Origin: Sternotherus odoratus | Lineage: Eukaryota > Chordata > Testudines > Kinosternidae | Direction: 5' to 3' | Assembly: GCA_032164245.1 (NCBI GenBank) | Contig: JAVMKO010000005.1 | Coordinates: 48,066,193 to 48,130,192 of the forward strand | Length of the DNA: 64,000 nt | In this document: positions 9,942 through 21,460 of the stretch, piece by piece | Position numbering within the stretch: position 1 is the first letter of the stretch | Layout: each line of letters starts with the position of its first letter | Notes under the pieces: model-generated | Told to the model about the DNA's origin: nothing | Database searches by the model: none | What the model saw: only the letters and a program-made list of their open reading frames with translations | Program-made: the position numbers and the translations under genes

Positions 9942-10029
9942 GGGCCAGGTACTTTACTGGCATAATTGGCATAATTCCCCTGACTTCACTGGAGCTATCT
10001 TTATCTACATCAGCTGAGAATCTGGACCC
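9942..10029. repeat. Palindromic MITE-like repeat
   Basis: Begins GGGCCAGGTACTTTACTGGC and ends TCAGCTGAGAATCTGGACCC, with the centre GACTTCACTGGAGC. The two ends are roughly inverted copies of each other and match the family at 46922-47007. Confidence 0.5.
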
Positions 10030-10582
10030 TATAGTGAAGTACATATTTATATGAGTGAAAGAGCCCATATTCCTTCTGCCATTGAAAACGTTTTAGGGAT
10101 TTAGTGTTTAAATCAGTGTTTAAGGATCATTATTTCAGATCATCTTTAAGGAAGCATGATATTGTCATGTAATCTAATGGGCTAATTGGCCCCACTATCT
10201 TATTGACTCTCTCCAGAGATAACCAGTCTAGAAGGGCGCTTTGGGAAGTGTATTTTACCTACCTTATTAAATACCAAGGCAATCAAGGGTTTTAGTTCTG
10301 AATCAGCTGCACAGCATTCACTGGGCTGAAGAGTGTCTGCATTAAATTTGGGAACAACAATTCACCTTCTGAAGGATGCAGATGCAGGGGATCGTAAAGC
10401 AGCCGAAATAGTCAAGTGCTCACCACAAGCTGAGCATCACTGTGAAGGAATGCAGCACTCACACCTGGAGATAAGGCAGCTGTTGCTGCTCTTCCCTGGG
10501 AGGCAGCCCAGTGCTTTAGTTTGATGTTAGAAGGTGCCATTCTGAGGCCAATTAAACTTCAGCTAGGCACTGGAGTTATTAA
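10030..10582. other. Unassigned sequence
   Basis: Nothing recognised. Confidence 0.4.
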
Positions 10583-11118
10583 TGAATCATAGAATATTAG
10601 GGTTGGAAGGGACCTCAGGAGGTCATCTAGTCCAACCCCCTGCTCAAAGCAGGACCAATCCCCAACTAAATCATCCCAGCCAGGGCTTTGTCAAGCCAGA
10701 CCTTAAAAGCCTCTAAGGAAGGTGATTCTACTACCTCCCTAGGTAACCCATTCCAATGCTTGACCACCCTCCTAGTGAAAAAGTTTTTCCTAATATCCAA
10801 CCTAAACCTCCCCCACTGCAATTTGAGACCATTACTCCTTGTTCGGTCATCTGCTACCACTGAGAACAGTCTAGATCCATCCTCTCTGGAACCCCCTTTC
10901 AGGTAGTTGAAAGCAGCTATCAAATCTCCCCTCAGTCTTCTCTTCTGTAGATTAAACAATCCCAGTTCTCTCAGTCTCTTCTCATAAATCATGCGCTCCA
11001 GGCCCCTAATCATTTTTGTTGCCCTTCTCTGGACTCTTTCCAATTTTTCCACATCCTTCTTGTAGTGTGGGCCCCAAAACTGGACACAGTACTCCAGCCT
11101 CCAGATGAGGCCTCACCA
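10583..11118 (-). mobile_element. CR1 LINE, 5'-truncated
   Basis: On the minus strand this holds the C-terminal end of the CR1 ORF2 (128 codons open at 10666-11052: [15 protein letters not shown]... to ...[15 protein letters not shown]) followed by the 3' UTR and the tail at ATTCTATGATT (10583). It starts abruptly near 11118, as expected for a 5'-truncated insertion. The frame is intact over this stretch, so the copy is relatively young. No endonuclease or reverse-transcriptase core is present. Confidence 0.95.
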
Positions 11119-12314
11119 ATGAACCCATGGTGCTTTTAATCCCGGGGCTCTTGTGAAGATCAGCTGGGTTCATTCTGTGTACCTAATATTCCTCTGTGCT
11201 TTCAGGTGAAGAATTTGCACCAGATCCCAAGCTGGTGTAAATCCATCCATTCCCTTCCGCCCACCTGATGATCTGGCCCCATAGTCTTCGTTTCTTTGCA
11301 GAACTTCAGAGGAGCACTTCTGTGTGCTGTTAGACAGCGGTGACATTCCGGCCCAGAGGCGACTGCATTACAATGGTGGATGAAATCATCCCTTATATAC
11401 TGGGAAATCCAGACGTGCCAGCCCTAAATATCCAAATCTGGGTGACATCCCAAATTCAGAGAGAAAATGAAACAGGAACACTTTCAGCTGGCCCCTGCAA
11501 TCTTCATATAAGCAGAATTTGCTTGTAAAGTGCCTTGGGATTGTGCCCACTGAAAGATGCCCTATAAAATAATGGCACTACACCCTCAAAGGACAACTGC
11601 TTATGGTAGGCACTGAATGATTGAAAACCATGCTGGTGTCCTGAAGCACTAGAGGAAGCATCTCTTTGGGCTATCGCTAATGCTTGCCAGAGCTGGCTGT
11701 CTTGCCCCTTTGACTGATGGTGAGGAAAGCTCCAGGGACTCTTTAACCACACCCTCATCTCAGGGCCAGCTGATGGGAGAACTGAGCTCCAGGGCTGGAG
11801 AATCAATTGAGAAGCCATGAGCCACAATGAAGGGAAGGCTGGTATTAAAAAAAAAATGGACCCACCTGTTTGATTTGAACTGGAGGAAGAAGGAAAGAGG
11901 ATTAGACACTATTTCACTTCGAGGAAACAGAGAAAGTGGCTGTTTTGCATGTGCTCAGTGTCTTCAGACTGCAGGTCAGGCTGGGAGGACAAGCTACCAA
12001 ATTGGGCAAAGGGTTCAGAAACCTGGTTGCATGCATGAGCCTCTGGCAAACGGTTTGTGAATTCTGATGGCTAGAGCTGGGCCCGAGCTGCATAAATTAG
12101 CTGTCAATCCAATCTTTCCTAATGTTAAGGGGGTTCTGAATTGGGTCCCTCTCTGTTCATGACCTCCACGGTCTCCGCACCTTCCCTGATGGGCAATTTA
12201 AAACTCCATAGTGGAGACAGATTGGACCTCAAGGGATCAACTGTGACCCAAGGGGTCGGCTAGGTGTGTGTGACTCCGTTTTGATCAAATATTATTGGTT
12301 ATATTCCAGTAACC
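11119..12314. other. Mostly unassigned; palindromic repeat half near 11212-11280
   Basis: Contains ATTTGCACCAGATCCC and TGATGATCTGGCCCC, arms of the palindromic repeat family. Otherwise no gene or repeat recognised. Confidence 0.4.
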
Positions 12315-12525
12315 CCGACACAGCCTGAGTCCACTGGACACCCTACAAACACGTAGTGACAGTCCCTGCCCCGAACGGCTTACACTCTGCAAAGGGAGCA
12401 AGAAGGAAAGAGCAAAAGAGAAGTGACATGACTTGTCCAAGATCAGTGGCAGAGCTGGGAATAGGAGCCATGGCCCCTGACTCCCAGTGCAGTTGCCCTG
12501 TCCAGCAACCCACATTGGCATCCAA
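12315..12525 (-). mobile_element. MIR-type SINE
   Basis: Antisense MIR phrases: GTAGTGACAGTCCCTGCCCC, GCTTACACTCTGCAAAG, ACTTGTCCAAGATCAGTGGC, AGAGCTGGGAATAGG. Confidence 0.75.
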
Positions 12526-14279
12526 GCTTTTGCTCAAAACTGGAAGCAAAATATTTTGAGATCTAAAAGAAGTTGTGTTACATTTTTTCAAAGGTTGTTA
12601 TTATTATTGTCATTGCCATGTGGAGCCAGGGCTTCTAGGGGCTGAGTTCTGCCCAGGGCTAGAAGCAGAAACCCTGTAGTACTCCAAGGAAGACTGTTCT
12701 GATAGTGTTTTTGGCCTGCCTGAAAGCTGACAGAACTGGAAATTTGTGTGAGAGAGCCAGCCCTATTCCTGAGGTTTGGTCATTCAGAAAAGGCTCCAAT
12801 CAGCATCTGTCCAGCTGCTTCTCCCACGAGAGCCAAACCTCTGAACCTCTGGAGAACCTTCAGATCATGCTCAGTGACCACACACACAAGGATGCATCAT
12901 TCCAGCTGGCGCTCTCAAAGCTGCCTGTGGGACTAGATGCTTAGTTCCCATGAAGATTAATGGGAATTGGCCTCCAGGTCCCCTAGGTGGCTTTGTAAAT
13001 CTCAGACCACAAGGCTCCTGGCTCGGGGAACTCCTGGGAGTAGTGGCTCAGTGCCCGAGCACTTGTAGCTGCTGGGCGTTGGCTGTCCTCATTCCTATCG
13101 GGTTACTTCCCTTCTCCTAACTCTCTTAATTCTGAAAAGAGGCTGGATGGCTCTCAAATCAGTGACCCTCCCCTCAGGTTGCTATTGCTTTTCAATGGGT
13201 CTGATGGCTGCTCATTGAGAAATAACCATTGGGAAATAGGATGAGACAACACGGACTCCAGTGTCAGCAAGGTACCCAGCTCATTGGCTCCTCTCGGCCA
13301 CTGCAGCTAACGCCCCTGGCCAGGCGTCGCAGTGTCTGGGTGAAGAGGAGTTGGCTGACATGCAAGCCAGGGACAATGGAGCCATGTTGGTGGGAAGAAG
13401 GAAAATATTCTGAGGAACTGGCCAGCACCGTGATATCTTCTGTATTGGGGGCATCTGCTGGCCGATGGTGTTCATCTGGGGAGCGTCCTGGATTCCTCAG
13501 TGTCGTGTGACACCCAGTTAGCTCCAGCTTCTGAACATGCCTCATTCCACTTTCAGCCAGGCAGGAGGCACCCTGAGAAACGAGGCTCTGGCCACAGGGA
13601 TCCGTACATTGTTCTCCTCCGGCCTTTCTTATGGTGACACGCCATTTCTGGGAATTTAAGTCCCCACCCACTGTTCACTCCATCACTGGTTCCCCATCAA
13701 GTCTTGAATCCAGTTCCTAGTCAAGAATAAAACCCTCGGTGGACAGGGCATAGGCTACCTCAAAGACCCTCCCAGGCACTGCAAGATCTGGTGCTACCCT
13801 GTCAACTGTGGTCGCTAGGGACAACGGCAGTATCAGGGAGTAGGGTGAAGCTTGTGAGAGCTGGGAACAAAGCGTTCTCAGAACCAACACGCCAGTATAG
13901 AACCCCCTGGTGCCAGAGTGGAGGCTGACCTGTCTCCTCACCACATTCAGGACCTGAGTAGTAAGGCCCCTTCTTTCTAGCTCTGCTTTCCTAAAATAAT
14001 GATGCCAAAGTCCAAAATAGCCCCAGAGCTGAAGTGGCATGTCCAGTGTCTGAGCAAAGAGGAGAGCTTGTTCGCTGATGATAATCCCGCTCAGGTGCTC
14101 AGGGTGGTCACGAGGCCCACTGGGAGGGAGAGAGAAGTTGGTGGGGCCAGGCCCAGTTCTAGTAGGTGGATTCCTCTCTCTCCAACCCCACCCTAGCCTC
14201 AGCTTACTGGTCATCGCAGCCTGATGGGACCAGGGCTGAGGCCCCAAGTCACAAAACCATCCTGATGAGCAGAGCTCTA
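12526..14279. other. Unassigned sequence
   Basis: No gene or repeat recognised. The longest open frames (135 codons at 13264-13671 minus; 176 codons at 13717-14247 minus) show no domain, no splice context and ordinary base composition. Confidence 0.45.
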
Positions 14280-14375
14280 CCGCCCCTGCTGAAGAGCTTC
14301 TTTGAAGTTAATGGGACTCAAGCATATGCCTAATGTTATGCACAGGATTAAGTGCTCTCCTGGATCGGGCCCCAA
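14280..14375. repeat. Short dispersed repeat (AAGTGCTCTCCTGGATCGGGCCC type)
   Basis: Reads GTTAATGGGACTCAAGCATA, then AAGTGCTCTCCTGGATCGGG. This resembles one arm of a second abundant palindromic repeat of turtles. A related piece lies at 20522-20625. Confidence 0.4.
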
Positions 14376-15124
14376 ATGAGCCCCGTACCTGAACCCCACC
14401 CCCTCCTGCAGAGTTGGTCCTCCTGGGACTCAATGAGGGAGGCAGGGTGGGCAAGCGTTGGCTTGACTCCGTTGTGCGTAGGCTGCCATCTTGGCTGACA
14501 CAGCGGGAGGTGAACGGAGGATCTCCACAGCTTGGAATGAAGAGCCAGGCTGGCTGGCTGGGGCTGTGACAGGCTGGGGATCAGGCACAACAGGGCACCC
14601 AGAACACACGCTAACCGGTAGGTCACCCGAGTAGTTCCTTCCCCCCCCCCTCCCCCCCAGGCAGCCCTCGCTCTCGCCTTCGCCGTTCCCTTTGCCCCAG
14701 CTCACGCGACTCTTTGCAGGGGCTGCCCGACTTAAATCCTCAGGGCCAGATTTTGGCCACACTAGTGTCAAATTCCATTGCCCACAAAGGACTGCAGACT
14801 CCACACCACTGTGCTAGAGATCAGGAGCTAGCCCCTGTGCTAAATGTGCGGCTGGCCACCTGCATCCATCTTCCCAGAACAGCTGCTCGATGGACCTGCT
14901 GTGTCCTGATGTGGTGATCCTTTACGGCCCCACTCTCCAGGGCTCTGTGTTAAAAGTTGGAGCTTTCATTTCCTCCTGGCCTCAGAGAGAGGGTGGCGGT
15001 GCCTGCGTGGAGGAGGCAGGGAGAGCACATGGGTGGAGGGTCACTAGCTACACACTTGCCTTTTCACAATGGCTTAGCTCAAATCTCACCCCCTCCCAGC
15101 CCCCCACTAAGAATCCCTGACACT
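14376..15124. other. Unassigned sequence
   Basis: Contains a C-rich run near 14640-14659. No gene recognised. Confidence 0.4.
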
Positions 15125-15500
15125 CTAGGTGGAAATTTGAAAGACAGGCTCGGGGCTTTGGTGTGCGAGCTGTTTTGTACAGCGCTAACTGGTTTCAGGG
15201 CTGTAATTATCTCTCTGAGAGAAGCTGTAAATTGGATTAAGGCACTGAGTTGCAGCTGAGTGAGCGCCCTCCATTGCCCCACCTGGTGGGCTGCTGAGCG
15301 ATAACAAAAAAGTGCCGAGAAATCGGATTTGGATTCCACTTCGCACTCATGGCTTCCTCCTGGAAAAAATGAAATTTTTCCGGCAGACAGGGCTGGCAGG
15401 GGCTTGCTGGCAGTATCAGTGGCGGCGCGCGTATCATCTGCTGGCGCTCTTCCGGAAATGTGATCCCCTCCGTTATCAGCGAGAAATAAATAAATAAACA
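15125..15500. promoter_or_regulatory. Candidate conserved noncoding block
   Basis: Repeat-free sequence with clustered factor-type motifs: GGATTA (15235-15240, bicoid/OTX type in reverse), CAGCTG near 15254, CACCTGGTGG near 15281 and the palindrome TTCCGGAA (15450-15457). Composition differs from the neighbouring repeats. The call is inference; alignment to other reptiles, chicken and human would decide it. Confidence 0.28.
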
Positions 15501-15829
15501 GCAGGAGGTGGTTTGGCAAGAGAGCAGGAATCGTACAGAGCAGCGCGCGTACCCATAAACGCAGTGTGTCTGCCGCCCGCGCTGTCTGGCGCAGGCGGAG
15601 GTGGTGGTGAAAACACACCCAGGGAGGTGGAGGAAATGTATTTTTAATTCCCATCCTCGTAGCCAAAAGAAAACCCCGGTTTTAGCACCATGCCGAGGCC
15701 GAGATACAGACGAATCCAGGTAGAAAACGGGGCCGTTTGCGAATGCTGTCAATGCACAGTCCTCCGGGGTCTGACACAAAAACCCAAAAGATCCCCCTGC
15801 AAACCCTCTGGGAAACAGTGTCTCCCATT

Positions 15830-15915
15830 CCTATAGCCTTTTTCATCTCAAAGTGCTTTATAAACTGTGGGCCGGTATAAATCCCCTGCTTGAGTTCAGT
15901 GGGAGTTTTTCTGGA
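15830..15915. repeat. MIR/L2-like short fragment
   Basis: Contains ATCTCAAAGTGCTTTATAAA, a phrase common to the 3' part of MIR-type SINEs in reptiles. Weak support. Confidence 0.35.
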
Positions 15916-16167
15916 GCAAGGACAAAGAGACACCTGAATAAGGATTTCAGAATTTGGCCTGAATGTTGCGATAAAAGATGCTCAAGAAACAGGCGATGGA
16001 TTTCTCTCTTTCACTCTCTCATACACTGTAGCGGGGTGATACCCGCCCCCTGCCGGCCAGGGCTGGAATAGCCCTGGAAAGAGGGTTTGTAGCTGCCTGA
16101 GCCTGCTAGCAGGCTTAAGTGGAAAGCAGGCTCAGCTGTGTGGCCACGCCCCAAACATTCCAGGCTG

Positions 16168-16174
16168 TATAAAA
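16168..16174 (+). promoter_or_regulatory. TATA box of solo LTR 1
   Basis: TATAAAA in the first fifth of the LTR, preceded by CCACGCCCC. This is the expected promoter position of an LTR. Confidence 0.6.
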
Positions 16175-16232
16175 GCCTGGGAGGCAGGAGTTAGGGAGGA
16201 GAGAGAGAGGAGGAGTCAGTCTACTCTGTAGG

Positions 16233-16580
16233 CAGCAGGAGACAGGGCCTGGCTGCAAAGTACCTGGACTGGGACAGGGTGTGGGTGAGGCAGCTGGGAG
16301 CCAGGGAGCCTGAGCTCTAGGGAGAGGGCCCCAGCTTGCTGAGCCTAGGGAAGGCCCGACCCACGGGGTACTGGGGATTGCAAGGGGGCAGTCTCCTCTG
16401 CAAGCAGAGGGAGACAAGGCCTGGCTGCTGGGAGCCTTTATCAAAGTACCTGGACTGGGACAGGGCAAGGGCAAGGCAGCTGGGAGCCAGGGAGCGACTA
16501 GCTCTAGTGAGAGGGCCCCAGCTTGCTGAGTCTAGGGAAGGCCCGACCCACGGGGTACTGGGGGTTGCAAGGGGGCAGCC
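16233..16580. repeat. Internal tandem duplication in solo LTR 1
   Basis: Two copies share CCTGGACTGGGACAGGG, GAGGGCCCCAGCTTGCTGAG and AAGGCCCGACCCACGGGGTA. The offset is 172 bp early and 187 bp later because the second copy has about 15 extra bases (TGGGAGCCTTTATCA). Confidence 0.85.
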
Positions 16581-16838
16581 CTGGGCTGGTTAGAGCAGCA
16601 GGCCGACCCCTTCTTGCCGGTGATGAGTAGCCATGAGACTGCAGTCAGCCTCAGAGAAACTGAGACAGTGGTGACTGGCAGTGGCCGTATCTGAGGCAAG
16701 TTGGGGATAGTGGGTGTTGGGTTCGCCAGGGAGGGGAGACCCTGAGACAAGGGGGGTACTGCAGGGGTGCAGCACCCTCAGCGAGGGGTCCCGGGGTCCG
16801 GGAGGGGCACGGGACCAGTGTGGAGAAGCGGACGTCGG

Positions 16839-16852
16839 CCGGCAGAGGGCGC
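16839..16852 (+). promoter_or_regulatory. CTCF-like core in solo LTR 1
   Basis: CCGGCAGAGGGCGC matches the CTCF core CCASYAGRKGGCRS at 13 of 14 positions. A homologous match lies in the related LTR at 20429. Confidence 0.4.
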
Positions 16853-16931
16853 TCCCGGGTCAAAAAGAGCTAATTCCCAGAAGACCAGACGGGGGCGCCG
16901 CCGGGTGAGTGACCGACCCCGTTACATACAC

Positions 16932-18474
16932 CATATGAATATAAGCTGAATTGCAGCTGCATCTGGGGAGGAGGGCAACAGGTAGCCCAGGAGGAAAGAG
17001 GAATGTTGATCCAAACCTGTTCCCCTGCACCCCATGATACAGCACCCACTTCTGCATCCCAAAGTGCTGCCATGTTCTCAGGCAAGAATGAAGAGCTTAG
17101 GGGATGGATTCCGAGCTGGGGCAATGCAGCCGCATTGCGATCACTGGAGAGATGCCATCGACACCAGGCCAGGATCCAGCCCTACAGATTGCTAGCAGAC
17201 ATTACATTTGTCTGTTGTCCTTTGCTCCTGGCTGTGCTCAGAGTTAGTCATGGTGGCCTGGAAGCTGTAACCCATTGGTCCTGTCCCTTTCTCACGGCAG
17301 CAACTCCCCGACTATCGTGGCTGATGGATGCTGGAAACTGCATCCTCTCTGTTTGCGGAGGTGTCACATTTAGCCGTTCCGTCTCAGGAACAGGGCAGTC
17401 ACCTCTGCCCATCCTGCCCCTGCCAGCTGGCAAGGAGAAAGCCATTGGCACAAGCTGTGACGGCAGCCCCTGGCCCGCTCTGCTGACAGCGAGGAGTGGT
17501 GTTTCTGAAGGGAGACACACGCACACACAAGCTCCTTGCTGTTTGGGAGCGCAAACTCCCGATCAGCCAGCATCTCCTTCAGGCTCCTGGTTCGCCGCTG
17601 CCTCCGTCGACCTTTCTGACTCGCCTGCCAGGCACATTGGAGACATTTTCATGTCTCAGAAACTGCCGCCCACAGCAATCTCCTCTCCTCGCCCCTTCCA
17701 TCTCTGTTTGGTCATAGCAAGTCCTGTCCTCCACCATCAGCCCCTAGTATCTGCCGCAAGCGAGCCAAGTGGAGGTCCCCTGCTCTCAGCAGCAGGACAA
17801 AGGAGCTGAGGCACTCCTTGGGCCAAACCAAACCGAGTCAGACCAGAGGAGGGGCTGTGTCTGTGTCAGTGATGGGAGAGCATCCTTCACAGGGCCTCCC
17901 GACACAGCCATGCTGCCCCCCCATCCTCTGCAAGCTCCACCCACTCCTGTTCCATCTGGCCCAGGCAGGCTCCTCACATTGGCCAAATGCTCCAGGACCT
18001 TGCTTCAGCTGAGGTCATGGTCCTTACCTCTCCCATCCTTCTCCACTGCCTCTGCTGTGCCTCACATCAGCCTCTTCCGTGTCCCATCACCTAGTCTGAG
18101 CTGCTGGTGCCGGAGCCTCCTCCGCCACAGCTTCTGCCATCTAGAACGGCTTCTCTGTAGCCCTCTACCTCATCCACTCTCCGCCTCTCTTCAAATACCA
18201 CCCGGAACCCTGGTTTCTCCTTTGCCTAGAGCTCACAGGGCCGGCTCTTCCAAGGAGGTTTCTGAGTATCTGCAGTACCCAGCATCTCCTGTTGAGGTGC
18301 TCTGGCCTGCTCTCCAAAAGGGCTGAGTGGTCAGTGTGCGCCCATGCTTTTGGCTGTGGGCCCTGAGCTCCTCTGAAGATTCTGCCTTTGTTTAGGTGCG
18401 TAAATAAACGTTGACCTGATTTAATAATTCTGGGCATAGTGACTCTTTCACCATAGCTTAGTACAGTTATTGAT
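16932..18474. other. Unassigned sequence
   Basis: Contains the longest non-repeat open frame (268 codons, 17003-17809 plus), but it has no recognisable domain, signal or splice context and a composition like its surroundings. I do not call it a gene. Confidence 0.45.
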
Positions 18475-19300
18475 TTGTTTTATGGCAGTGCCAAGGAGCC
18501 CAGCTCTGGACTAGGACCCCATTGTGCTAAGTGCTGCACAAACATAGAACCAAAAGATAGTCATGATGCCACCGCTGCACCCACCCCTGGAGTCCAGTGT
18601 CCAGTTCTGGAGCTAATGGAAAAGGTTGGGAGAAGGGATCCAGGGTCTGGAACAGCTTCTATACAAGGAGAGACTAAAAAGATAAGGGCTGTTCAGCTTA
18701 GAAAAGAGATGACTAAGGGGGGAGATGAATGAAGTCTAGAAAATCATGACTGGTGTGGAACAAGTGAACAGAGAGGTGTTATTTATCCTTTCCCACAGGA
18801 CAAAAACCAGGGGTCACCTGATGAAATGAACAGGCTGCAGGTTCTTTTTCACACAAGTGAAGTACTTCACAGGAAGTACTTTTTCACACAATGCAGTTAA
18901 CCTGTGGAACTCCTTGCTAGGGGATGCCGTGAGGGCCAAAAGTAGAACTGGCTTTAAAAAAAGAAGTAAGTACATTCATGGAGGATAGGCCAGTCAATGA
19001 CTATTAGCCAAGGCAGTCAGGGATGTAACCCCATGCTCAGGGAGACCCTAAAGCTTTGACTGCCAGAAGCTGGTGGGAGACGGCTGGGGTGGCGCACTCC
19101 AAAATTGCCCTATTCTGTACAATGCCCCTAGAGCTCTGGCACTGGCCACTGTTGGAAAGAATTGGGGGCTAGATGGACCATTGGTCAGACCAGTATGGTC
19201 GTTTTTATGGACCCTGCCACAAGGAACTAACAATCTACGTATAAGACAAGGAACAATAGGTGTAGCCAGTGGAGTACGAGGAAACAATGGGACAGGACTG
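18475..19300 (-). mobile_element. MIR-type SINE split by a CR1 insertion
   Basis: Left part (18475-18590) has CCCCATTGTGCTAAGTGCTG and ACAAACATAG; right part (19207-19300) has CCCTGCCACAAGGAACTAAC and AATCTACGTATAAGACAAGG, which continue the same antisense MIR. The CR1 between them has the short repeat GCCAC on either side, a possible target duplication. Confidence 0.65.
18595..19206 (+). mobile_element. CR1-type LINE 3' part (L3/CR1 group), degenerate
   Basis: Sense phrases GTTCAGCTTAGAAAAGAGAT, AACCTGTGGAACTCCTTGCT, ATTCATGGAGGATAGGCCAG and the 3' terminus GGACCATTGGTCAGACCAGT identify an older CR1 subfamily. The frame is broken. A partial direct repeat (AAGTACTTCACAGGAAGTACTTTTTCACA) lies near 18860-18890. 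Confidence 0.85.
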
Positions 19301-19379
19301 GTCAGCATGATAGGCTGTTATTAACTTGAAAATGCATTTTTTATATGCAGACCAGTTTGTATTAAAGATGCTCTATATA

Positions 19380-19745
19380 AATCCATGTTTTGTATTATCG
19401 ACCAGTTTAGACCCCAGATTTCACTCTCTAAGGATTTTTGCCAACCGTACCATGACTAGAATAATAATAGCAATAATAATCTTCCATTAAATACCTGGGT
19501 TTTTGATTTCTTTCGAATTTAAATATTTTCCACCAGCAACAAACTCAACAGCGTTATCTCAATGCCCAGGATTGTGGAGATGAAACTGATGAGGACCAGA
19601 AAGTGCAATGAACCGGTTAGTTTCTCCCGCCAGCTGAGCAAAATGCAAAAAAACCCAAACAACACTGCAAGACGTTAAGAGGAAAATGGGTTTTAGCAAC
19701 TCCTCAGTTAATTATTTGAGGTGCTGGTAGTAACACAGGTAAGGA
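19380..19745. promoter_or_regulatory. Candidate conserved noncoding block
   Basis: AT-rich, repeat-free stretch with homeobox-type motifs (CCATTAAATACC, TTAATTATTTGAGG). No open frame of note. Inference from composition only. Confidence 0.25.
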
Positions 19746-20001
19746 ATAAAAACAATGATCTGTCTAGTGTTCCTTTAACACATCTCTATCCTGCTCCTTC
19801 TGACCAGAGTTGGGCCAGAGCCAGACTCTTTCAACATTTCGAAGGGTGATAGTGTATTTGCAAATGGCCTATATTTTTAGTATGGGCTGAACCTAAAACC
19901 TGGGTGTAGCAGGGCAGTGACCCTGCTCCAGCTCTGAAAGGGTTAAAAACAGCCCTGGGAAAGACCTCCCTGGGAGGCAGTAGGAAAAGGCTGGGAGGCA
20001 G

Positions 20002-20031
20002 CCAATCAGGGTCAGGATGGGCCTTATAAAA
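20002..20031 (+). promoter_or_regulatory. CCAAT and TATA boxes of solo LTR 2
   Basis: CCAAT followed by TATAAAA about 20 bp later, in the 5' part of the LTR. Confidence 0.6.
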
Positions 20032-20428
20032 GAGCTGCAGGTCCAGAAAGCAAAGCAGTCTCTCTCTAGCTGGGGAGACAGAAGGACCTAGCTTCCAGGG
20101 AGAAAGGGGTATCTGGAGTGCAGCAGGACTGGGGAAAGGCCAAAGGAGCTGGGGAGCTCCAGCCTGGCAACTCCCCAGGCTGAGGCCTTAGTAAAAGCCT
20201 ATGTAGGTACTGGGGCTGGGAGGTGCAGCCCAGAGATAGGCAGAGGCAGGTGGTCCAACCTCCTTCCCAATGATGAGTGGCCATTACCCAATGATGAGTG
20301 GGATTAGAGGGTTGGGGATTCCCCTGGAAGGGAAACCAGAGCATGGGGGTATTGCTGGGGCAGACCCTCGAGGGAAAGGGCACTGGGGTCCGGGAGGGAC
20401 CTGGGGCCAGTGGCAGGCAAGACACCGG

Positions 20429-20442
20429 CCTGCAGAGGGCGC
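20429..20442 (+). promoter_or_regulatory. CTCF-like core in solo LTR 2
   Basis: CCTGCAGAGGGCGC fits the CTCF core at 13 of 14 positions, at the homologous place to the site in the first LTR. Confidence 0.4.
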
Positions 20443-20516
20443 TCTGTATACTGGAAAAGAGCTAATTCCCAGACTACCAGCAGGAGGCACCGTGCCAGTG
20501 AGTCGACCTCGCTACA

Positions 20517-21460
20517 CTGGATCACATGCTTAAGTGCTTTGCCAAATGGAAATGGATATGAACAGGAGCTTAACATGTAGCATATGCTCCAGTGCTTTGC
20601 TGTGTGAGGCCATATGGTGTTGCTGTGCACCATTTAAAAGATGCTGAGTTGCCCTCAGAGGTGGCTGCATTTCAGTGGTGGTTCCAGTTTGGATAGCAGT
20701 TTGTTACCCCCTAACGGAGCCACCTTTGCTCAAACAGCAGCAGTTGTCCTGTAATACTGAAGATCTCAGTCCCTGCTGATGACCCTTGCGAGTGGATTGG
20801 TACATTCCCACTCTATGAACTTTTGTATTTTATTTTGTTCCCATGACATGGTCTCTGAAAACATGTTCCCCCCGTCTCTGTCCCCTTTACTGTGTGTTTA
20901 GTTAACCTGACCATTTTAAAAGCAGGAACATGATTTATATATGAAATTAATGAGAGAGTCACCTGATGCTTGAAGTGATCCTGGATGTTACACTGCTTAT
21001 GTCCTTTTGCTGGTGCTAAACAGAACTGGGACCACTGGGAAATTCTGGATCCGAAGCCCTCAAACTAAACAACACTGGGATCGACACAACACTGGCGCCT
21101 GCTTCTTTTCATCACAACCTGATTGAGCCGGGCATGATTGTAATAAATTCCTGTTCCTGGTGGGACACACCTGAACTCAGTGGAGTTGGTCCAGGGATGC
21201 ATTTGACCTCATCTATCCCATTCAGGCTATAACTGCTAGTATGCCATGTATAAGCCCAGTTCCAAAAAGCCTTGTATGTATTTTATAAGGATGAAATTCC
21301 CCTCTGTGCCATGAGCCAACCCACATCCTAGATCCTTAAATGTCACATAAGCCTTTAGAATGAAGAGGTGCAGCGTCCTTTGCAAAGGGTGAATTTTATA
21401 ACCCCAGCAAGTACGGAAGATTGAACTGGTGCCCTCTCTAACAGTCGTGGGAAGCAGCAT
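20517..21460. other. Unassigned, with a short palindromic-repeat arm at 20522-20625
   Basis: CACATGCTTAAGTGCTTTGC near 20524 belongs to the same short repeat as 14280. Nothing else recognised. Confidence 0.4.

Larger units (their letters stand above)
16027..16926 (+). mobile_element. Solo LTR, TGTAGC...GTTACA family, copy 1
   Basis: A 900-bp element starting TGTAGCGGGGTGATACCC and ending GACCCCGTTACA. The flanks are the 5-bp repeat TACAC (16022-16026 and 16927-16931), which fits an LTR of the Gypsy or retrovirus-like kind. TATAAAA lies at 16168-16174. The interior holds a tandem duplication: a segment of about 160-180 bp (CCTGGCTG...GGTACTGGGG) occurs from about 16233 and again from about 16400. 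Its 3' end matches the LTR at 19905. No internal coding region is attached, so it is a solo LTR. I did not see gag or pol nearby. Confidence 0.82.
19905..20516 (+). mobile_element. Solo LTR, TGTAGC...GCTACA family, copy 2
   Basis: A 612-bp element starting TGTAGCAGGGCAGTGACC and ending CGACCTCGCTACA. The 5-bp flanks are CTGGG and CTGGA (one mismatch). CCAAT is at 20002-20006 and TATAAAA at 20025-20031. Its 3' 90 bp are clearly homologous to the LTR ending at 16926 (GCAGAGGGCGCTC, AAAGAGCTAATTCCCAGA). A short repeat CCAATGATGAGTGG occurs twice near 20266 and 20288. No gag-pol is attached. Confidence 0.8.

Noticed and set aside
10666..11052. 128-codon minus-strand protein as a host gene
   Set aside because: It is the C-terminal tail of CR1 ORF2, a repeat found elsewhere in the window.
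13717..14247. 176-codon minus-strand open frame
   Set aside because: No recognised family; stops are rare in GC-richer DNA, so this is within chance.
17003..17809. 268-codon open frame
   Set aside because: No domain, signal, start context or splice borders that stand out, and base composition equals the surroundings.
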